A stretch of 43,930 bases of DNA, from assembly GCF_018613575.1 (NCBI RefSeq), contig NZ_JAGGPX010000026.1, positions 1-43,930 of the forward strand, in the 5' to 3' direction. Below, in pieces: positions 39,357 to 43,930 of the stretch. The number at the start of each line of letters is the position of its first letter. Position 1 is the stretch's first letter. The position numbers were made by a program, and so were the translations under genes. This DNA is from Planococcus sp. ISL-110. Its GTDB lineage: Bacteria; Bacillota; Bacilli; Bacillales_A; Planococcaceae. The notes under the pieces are model-generated. The model was not told where the DNA came from. It worked only from the letters and a program-made list of their open reading frames with translations, and did not search any database.

Positions 39357-41114
39357 ATGGGGACAGGAAAACGATTAGTACAATATGCACTGAATTTCAA
39401 AGGCGTTCTGATTTGGGGGTTGGTGATGCTGGCCATCGCAGTGGCTGCCGATCTGGCAGCGCCGCTGATCGCCAAAGAAATCATTGACAATCACATAGCG
39501 GTATCATCAGGCGCTACGGTAAATTTCGAGCCAATCGCTTATCTACTGGCTTTGTTCTTTGCACTGGCTATCGTGACAGCGATTTTCCGTTACTGGCAAT
39601 CCATTCTTTTGCAAAAAGGAGCCAACCGGATTATCCGGAAGATGCGCAATGATGTTTATGAACATACACAAACCTTGCCGATCCGTTATTTTGATAACTT
39701 GCCGGCTGGAAAAGTAGTATCGCGCATCACCAACGACACAGAAGCGATTCGGGATCTGTTTGTGACGGTGCTGTCTCAATTTGCGACAAGCTTTATGTAT
39801 ATGGGCGGCATTTATGTTGCGCTGTTTTATCTCGACTGGAAAATGGCGGCCATGACATTGGTTCTGATACCGATGCTCTATATTTGGATGCTGATTTACC
39901 GCAAATATGCAGCCCGCTACAATCATGTGGTGCGGGAGAAAGTCAGTGAAATGAATGCCATGATCAACGAATCGATCCAGGGGATGACCATTATCCAAGC
40001 ATTCCGCCGGGAACGCAAAATGAAAGATGAATTTGAAGAAATGAACAATGAGCATTACAAATACCAAAAGAAATTATTGGTGCTTGAAGGAGCGGCTTCC
40101 TATAACTTGGTAGGCGTGCTGCGATCCATGACCTTTATCTTGTTTGTCTGGTATTTTGGAGGAGCCTCCATATCAGGGAGCGCAGTAGTTACGGTCGGTG
40201 TGCTGTACGCGTTTATCGACTACATCATCCGGCTGTTCAATCCAATCAGCGGCATCGTCAATCAGTTTGGCCGCCTGGAGCAGGCATTGGTTGCCGCTGA
40301 ACGGGTATTCCGTTTGCTGGATCAAAGCGGCGAAGCAGTCGTGGATAAAAAACTCGCGCGTTATCAAGGCAATGTCCGTTTCGAAAAAGTTTGGTTTGCT
40401 TATAAGGAACATGAATATGTCCTGAAAGATCTTTCCTTTGAAGCAAAGCAGGGAGAAACAGTAGCGTTGGTCGGCCACACCGGCTCCGGGAAAAGTTCCA
40501 TCATGAACCTGTTGTTCCGTTTTTATGATGTTTCCAAAGGCACGATTACGATTGATGGCATCAATATTAATGACATGCCAAGACAATCGGTCAGGCAGCA
40601 TATGGGCATTGTGCTGCAGGATCCTTACCTGTTCAGCGGAACAATCGAATCAAATGTCACGCTCGGCGACGAACGGATCACCAGGGACATGGTCATAGAT
40701 GCTCTTGCTGCAGTTGGAGGCGAGCGGGTATTGAACCACTTGCCGAAAGGAATTGATGAGCCGGTGGTGGAAAAAGGCAGTACGCTTTCCTCCGGACAGC
40801 GGCAATTGGTGTCTTTTGCCCGCGCATTGGCGTTCGATCCAGCGATTTTGATCCTGGATGAAGCGACCTCCAATATCGACACAGAGACTGAAGAAATTAT
40901 CCAACATGCCATGGACGTATTGAAAAAAGGCAGAACCACGTTCATCATTGCCCATCGGCTGTCGACAATCAAAAATGCCGATCGCATACTGGTATTGGAA
41001 AAAGGGGAAATTGCAGAAGCGGGCTCCCACGAGGAATTGATGAAGCTGGGCGGCACCTATTTCCAGATGTACAAAATTCAATCAGGAATGTCCCGAACCC
41101 AATCCATTGGGTAA
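39357..41114 (+). CDS. yheH: Multidrug ABC exporter half-transporter YheH (BmrD)
   Basis: Second half of the heterodimer, 585 aa. Walker A GHTGSGKSS, signature LSSGQRQLVSFARAL (residues 477-481, LSSGQ instead of LSGGQ), Walker B ILILDEATSNID with intact Glu502, H-loop AHRLS. The altered signature pairs with the Asp500 site of YheI, so one ATP site is degenerate and one canonical. It is about 90 residues shorter than B. subtilis YheH (673), so the extra extracellular domain of BmrD is probably absent. GAGGAGG overlaps the end of yheI. Confidence 0.93.
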   Translation: MGTGKRLVQYALNFKGVLIWGLVMLAIAVAADLAAPLIAKEIIDNHIAVSSGATVNFEPIAYLLALFFALAIVTAIFRYWQSILLQKGANRIIRKMRNDVYEHTQTLPIRYFDNLPAGKVVSRITNDTEAIRDLFVTVLSQFATSFMYMGGIYVALFYLDWKMAAMTLVLIPMLYIWMLIYRKYAARYNHVVREKVSEMNAMINESIQGMTIIQAFRRERKMKDEFEEMNNEHYKYQKKLLVLEGAASYNLVGVLRSMTFILFVWYFGGASISGSAVVTVGVLYAFIDYIIRLFNPISGIVNQFGRLEQALVAAERVFRLLDQSGEAVVDKKLARYQGNVRFEKVWFAYKEHEYVLKDLSFEAKQGETVALVGHTGSGKSSIMNLLFRFYDVSKGTITIDGININDMPRQSVRQHMGIVLQDPYLFSGTIESNVTLGDERITRDMVIDALAAVGGERVLNHLPKGIDEPVVEKGSTLSSGQRQLVSFARALAFDPAILILDEATSNIDTETEEIIQHAMDVLKKGRTTFIIAHRLSTIKNADRILVLEKGEIAEAGSHEELMKLGGTYFQMYKIQSGMSRTQSIG

Positions 41115-41132
41115 AGGACATTCCCTTTTTTC
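41083..41132 (+). terminator. Terminator of yheI-yheH
   Basis: Stem GGAATGTCC / GGACATTCC with a second stem ACCCAAT/ATTGGGT inside, then six T. It overlaps the end of yheH. Confidence 0.88.
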
Positions 41133-41197
41133 TGCTTTGACGAAGCTATCGCTGTTAAATTTGGCCGGCCTTCCCTATAATTGAAAGAGCGGACGAA

Positions 41198-41227
41198 AAA
41201 AAGCGCTGGAACTTTCCAGCGCTTTAG
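41198..41227 (-). terminator. Terminator of yheE
   Basis: Perfect stem AAAGCGCTGGAA / TTCCAGCGCTTT; seven T follow on the minus strand. Confidence 0.9.
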
Positions 41228-41427
41228 TCGTATACATGATAGAGCATCAGCTCATGAATCATTGTTTTGATGGCCTCTTCGTCTTGAGGAGGCTTTGAGC
41301 TCCACACAATGCTGCCATCCGGATGGTATTCTCCGGTAATCCGCTCGTTTTTGTAAAAGAAGGAAATGTCCCATCCCGGCAGTTGACGATTTTCGAACAT
41401 CGGCTTGAATTTAAAATGCTGTAGCAT
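41224..41427 (-). CDS. yheE: YheE-like small protein (DUF5342)
   Basis: A 67-aa soluble protein, MLQHFKFKPMFENRQLPGWD at the start and ELMLYHVYD at the end, resembling B. subtilis YheE (72 aa, DUF5342). No function is known. An AAGGGGG segment before the ATG acts as SD. Gene order next to yheH and yheB supports the assignment. It is divergent from yheB; the two start regions are about 80 bp apart. Confidence 0.78.
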   Translation of the reverse strand: MLQHFKFKPMFENRQLPGWDISFFYKNERITGEYHPDGSIVWSSKPPQDEEAIKTMIHELMLYHVYD

Positions 41428-41509
41428 GCAGATCCCCCTTTTGCCTTACTCCTTTCATTATAGGGGATTCCCACAAATACACAAAGCAGAAAAGAAAAGA
41501 GTGACAACA

Positions 41510-42652
41510 GTGAACATTATATGGACTTTAGCTTTTATGGCGGTCGTAGGTGCATTGATTGGTGGCGTCACCAATCACCTGGCGATTAAAATGCTTTTTT
41601 GGCCTTACGAGGCAAAGTACGTCGGCAAATGGCGAATTCCGCTGACTCCGGGACTCATCCCGAAACGGCGCGATGAATTATCCCGTCAGCTGGGCCGTAC
41701 AGTCGTTGAGCATCTCTTGACTCCGGAAACGTTCAAAAAGCGATTTTTCAATAAAGAGATGCACATAAAAACAGAAAAGTGGATCAACCGGCAACTCAAC
41801 AAGCACCTGTTTGCTTCTTCAAAGTCGTTCAATGAATGGCTGCTTGCAGCCGGACAAACTGGCATGGATGTGAAAATCGAAGCTAAACTGGATGAACTGG
41901 TCGAGATCCAGAAAGATTCGCTGCAATCCTATATAGCCGGAAAGACCATCCGTGAACTGATGCCCGATAATTGGAAAGCAGAAGCTGAGACGAAGCTGTT
42001 CGAAGGCGTGCAGTATGCGATTGATCAAGGAACGGCTTATTTTGAATCGCCGCATGGCAGACAGACCATCAAGTCTCTGCTGGATGAGTTTCTCGAATCA
42101 CGTGGGCGCTTTGGCCATATGCTGCATTCGCTGCTCGGGGAGTCGAAGCCGTTAGTCGACCGTATTCAACCGGAAATCATCAAATTCCTAAATTCACCGA
42201 AAACCTTTGAGCTGGTGGGCACCTTGGCTTACAGTGAGTGGGAGAAGGTGCAGGACCGGAGAGTAGACGAGTTGCTGAAGGAATTTGACTTTGAGCCGGC
42301 CTTGGCAGCAGTAAAGCAATATGTCCGTGAAAAAGCAGCAGTATCCAGACGTTTAAACGGAACACTTGCAGAGACTTGGCCTGGAGGGTTAGAATGGACA
42401 AGTGTCAATATTACTCCACTTGTGACAGACTTTGTCTTCGAACAAGGAGAGCGTAAACTGGAAGAAACCATATTGAAGATCGATATGGAAGGTATGGTGA
42501 AAGAGCAAGTCGATTCTCTGCCGCTCAGCCGCCTTGAAGAATTGGTGCTAGGGATATCACGGAGAGAATTTAAGATGATTACCGTATTGGGCGCTTTTCT
42601 AGGAGGATTCATCGGAGTCTTCCAGGGAATCTTCGTCATGATACTAAACTAA
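41510..42652 (+). CDS. yheB: DUF445 membrane protein YheB
   Basis: A 380-aa DUF445 family protein, like B. subtilis YheB (377). It has an N-terminal membrane segment with GALIGGVTNHLAIKMLFWPYEAKYVG, then IPLTPGLIPKRRDELSRQLGRTVVEHLLT, both family signatures. A long, mostly helical middle follows, and a C-terminal membrane segment (GAFLGGFIGVFQGIFVMIL). The function is unproven; a role in spores or development has been suggested for relatives. GTG 41510 is chosen for size and spacing to GAGTGA; GTG 41501 is an alternative. yheA follows within 25 bp. Confidence 0.88.
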   Translation: MNIIWTLAFMAVVGALIGGVTNHLAIKMLFWPYEAKYVGKWRIPLTPGLIPKRRDELSRQLGRTVVEHLLTPETFKKRFFNKEMHIKTEKWINRQLNKHLFASSKSFNEWLLAAGQTGMDVKIEAKLDELVEIQKDSLQSYIAGKTIRELMPDNWKAEAETKLFEGVQYAIDQGTAYFESPHGRQTIKSLLDEFLESRGRFGHMLHSLLGESKPLVDRIQPEIIKFLNSPKTFELVGTLAYSEWEKVQDRRVDELLKEFDFEPALAAVKQYVREKAAVSRRLNGTLAETWPGGLEWTSVNITPLVTDFVFEQGERKLEETILKIDMEGMVKEQVDSLPLSRLEELVLGISRREFKMITVLGAFLGGFIGVFQGIFVMILN

Positions 42653-42673
42653 CTACAGAGGAGAATGATGAAA

Positions 42674-43021
42674 ATGGCAGTAAACATTTATGACGACATC
42701 AACAAATTGGAAAATACGTTCCGTTCAACAGACGAGTTCAAGAAATTGGAAGAGGCTGTAGCGCAAGTAACTTCAGACAACGAAGCAAACGAATTGTTCA
42801 AGAGCTTCCGCGATTTGCAAATTTCTCTTCAGCAAAAACAGACACAAGGTGAAGAAATCTCTGAAGAAGAAATGATGAACGCACAAAGCACTGCACAGGA
42901 AGCTCAGCAAAATGAAAAAATCCTGGCAATGCTTGAAGCCGAAATGGGATTGAGCCAAATGATCGAAGAAGTAAACCGTGTCTTGATCAAACCGGTACAG
43001 TCTTTATACGAAAGCATGTAA
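42674..43021 (+). CDS. yheA: YlbF/YmcA family protein YheA
   Basis: A 115-aa all-helical protein of the YlbF/YmcA (DUF964) family, matching B. subtilis YheA in length and in MAVNIYDDINKLENTFR at the start and KPVQSLYESM at the end. YlbF and YmcA act with YaaT in the RNase Y-linked Y-complex; YheA itself is not assigned. ATG 42674 is chosen because the MAVN start matches the family and GAGGAG lies about 10 nt upstream; ATGs at 42665 and 42668 are alternatives. It forms an operon with yheB and is followed by a long hairpin. Confidence 0.9.
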   Translation: MAVNIYDDINKLENTFRSTDEFKKLEEAVAQVTSDNEANELFKSFRDLQISLQQKQTQGEEISEEEMMNAQSTAQEAQQNEKILAMLEAEMGLSQMIEEVNRVLIKPVQSLYESM

Positions 43022-43051
43022 TTTTTTCCGAAATAAAGGAATAGTAGAGAG

Positions 43052-43110
43052 AGACACCGAATACGTAAAGGTGAATGACAATTCATTTTTACGAAGGGGT
43101 GTCTTTTTTT
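43052..43110 (+). terminator. Terminator-like hairpin ending at the next start codon
   Basis: Three stacked perfect helices: AGACACC/GGTGTCT (43052-43058 with 43098-43104), CGTAAA/TTTACG (43064-43069 with 43088-43093), TGAAT/ATTCA (43072-43076 with 43081-43085), then seven T (43104-43110). The next gene's ATG is 43111, and its SD (AAGGGG) is in the 3' arm. It terminates yheA RNA and can hide the downstream ribosome binding site. Confidence 0.82.
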
Positions 43111-43890
43111 ATGTATGAAACGATTGAATTGACGAAACAAGGACGAATCGGCCACTTGGTGCTGAATCGCCCGAAATCGATGAACGCCATGAACGGAACG
43201 ATGATGAAAGAATTGGCGGATTGCTTTGAATCCCTGCTGCAGGACAGCACAGTGCAGGTGCTGATTATCCGGGGAGAAGGAAAGGCGTTCTCCGCTGGCG
43301 GGGATATCAAGGAAATGATGGATCCCGAAAATCCGATGGATATCGAATTGGTCATGAAAGATGTCAGCCGGTTGGCAAAAGCGCTCTATACGCTGCCGCA
43401 GATCACGGTTGCAGCAGTTCATGGGGCATCGGCTGGGCTCGGGTTTAGCATGGCGTTAGCATGTGATCATGTGATTGCCGAAGAAAACAGCAAATTGGCT
43501 ATGAATTTTATCGGCATCGGACTTGTGCCTGATGGCGGTGGCCATTTCTTCCTGAAAGAACGTGTCGGCGTGCCAAAAGCCCAGCAGATCATTTGGGCAG
43601 GGCAAACCTTAAAAGCGCGTGATGCGCTCGCGAAAGGCCTCATCGAGGAAGTGACTGCCGAAGGGCGCGGGCTCCAACAGGCAGAAGCCTATGCTGCTGA
43701 AACAATCGCGTCGCCGGTCAGCGCAAAATTGGCATCTAAGCATATCCTGCATCAATTGAAAGTCGATGAATTGGAGCAGGTACTGGAGATGGAAGCGGCA
43801 GCGCAAGCAGCCATGCGGAAATCAGCCGATCACCTGGAAGGCATACAGGCATTTGTCGAGAAACGCAAACCAGAATTTAAAGGTGAATAA
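43111..43890 (+). CDS. Enoyl-CoA hydratase/isomerase (YhaR-like)
   Basis: A 259-aa crotonase-fold protein. GHLVLNRPKSMNAMNGTMMKEL, EGKAFSAGGDIKEMM and VAAVHGASAGLGFSMALACDHVIA give the CoA and oxyanion site; LAMNFIGIGLVPDGGGHFFL holds Asp at the second catalytic position, as in the paralog at 26140. The C terminus SADHLEGIQAFVEKRKPEF is typical. ATG 43111 is the start; the frame upstream lies in the hairpin. It resembles B. subtilis YhaR (255 aa), which lies in the same chromosomal region. Substrate unknown. Confidence 0.88.
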   Translation: MYETIELTKQGRIGHLVLNRPKSMNAMNGTMMKELADCFESLLQDSTVQVLIIRGEGKAFSAGGDIKEMMDPENPMDIELVMKDVSRLAKALYTLPQITVAAVHGASAGLGFSMALACDHVIAEENSKLAMNFIGIGLVPDGGGHFFLKERVGVPKAQQIIWAGQTLKARDALAKGLIEEVTAEGRGLQQAEAYAAETIASPVSAKLASKHILHQLKVDELEQVLEMEAAAQAAMRKSADHLEGIQAFVEKRKPEFKGE

Positions 43891-43930
43891 AAAAGCATGG
43901 CGGAATTTCCGAGGCCACTGAAAAACTACA

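Overview
The window looks like a chromosomal segment of a low-to-moderate GC Gram-positive bacterium of the Bacillales. Planococcus or a close Planococcaceae (Caryophanaceae) relative fits best. The evidence is the strong AGGAGG-type ribosome binding sites, intrinsic terminators with U-tracts, and gene blocks whose content and order match Bacillus subtilis. The genus is an inference; the order-level placement is secure.

Layout. 1-1775 holds a 5S rRNA gene with its own consensus-like promoter and 16 tRNA genes in almost the order of the B. subtilis trnD cluster (Asn-Ser-Glu-Val-fMet-Asp-Phe-Thr-Tyr-Trp-His-His-Gln-Gly-Cys-Leu). tRNA-His is duplicated in tandem. An IS4-family insertion sequence with a frameshifted transposase, 19-bp inverted repeats and a 9-bp target duplication lies at 1874-3126, followed by a second tRNA-Leu(CAA) with its own promoter. 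From 3784 come a P-type cation ATPase, a VOC protein, two convergent paralogous C45/Ntn-type hydrolases, a B3/B4-domain protein, queG-trmL (tRNA position-34 modification), a 32-codon membrane microprotein, a pbuO-like purine permease and an aldo/keto reductase. The block 15138-22533 (RluA-family synthase, bdbC plus thioredoxin-like protein, yhcX, pgcA, yhcY-yhcZ) matches the B. subtilis yhc/pgcA neighbourhood. It is followed by an RsgA-type GTPase preceded by what looks like a leader-peptide attenuator.

From 23994 an operon region begins with a perfect CcpA cre site, a TetR-type operator and a possible remnant of an acyl-CoA ligase gene. It encodes an ACAD10-like phosphotransferase, a ComB-like phosphatase and an enoyl-CoA hydratase; a P450 gene follows. 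After that come a DUF2254 protein, an MscS channel, a manganese-type CDF exporter, and chrA-kynU-kynB (anthranilate from formylkynurenine, with no kynA in the window). An array of seven 123/126-bp hairpin repeats occupies 35172-35957. After a Cys-less LMW-phosphatase-like protein and a universal stress protein, the window ends with a yhe block. It contains the heterodimeric multidrug ABC exporter yheI-yheH (bmrC-bmrD) with a 23-codon leader ORF and terminator upstream, then yheE, yheB, yheA and a yhaR-like enoyl-CoA hydratase.

The most interesting non-coding signals are three. (1) A dispersed structured repeat family (array at 35.2-36.0 kb, a diverged inverted copy at 20.55-20.69 kb) whose helices show compensatory base changes. 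(2) A translated leader, antiterminator and terminator arrangement upstream of the rsgA-like gene. (3) Attenuator-like arrangements before bmrCD and before the last enoyl-CoA hydratase gene.
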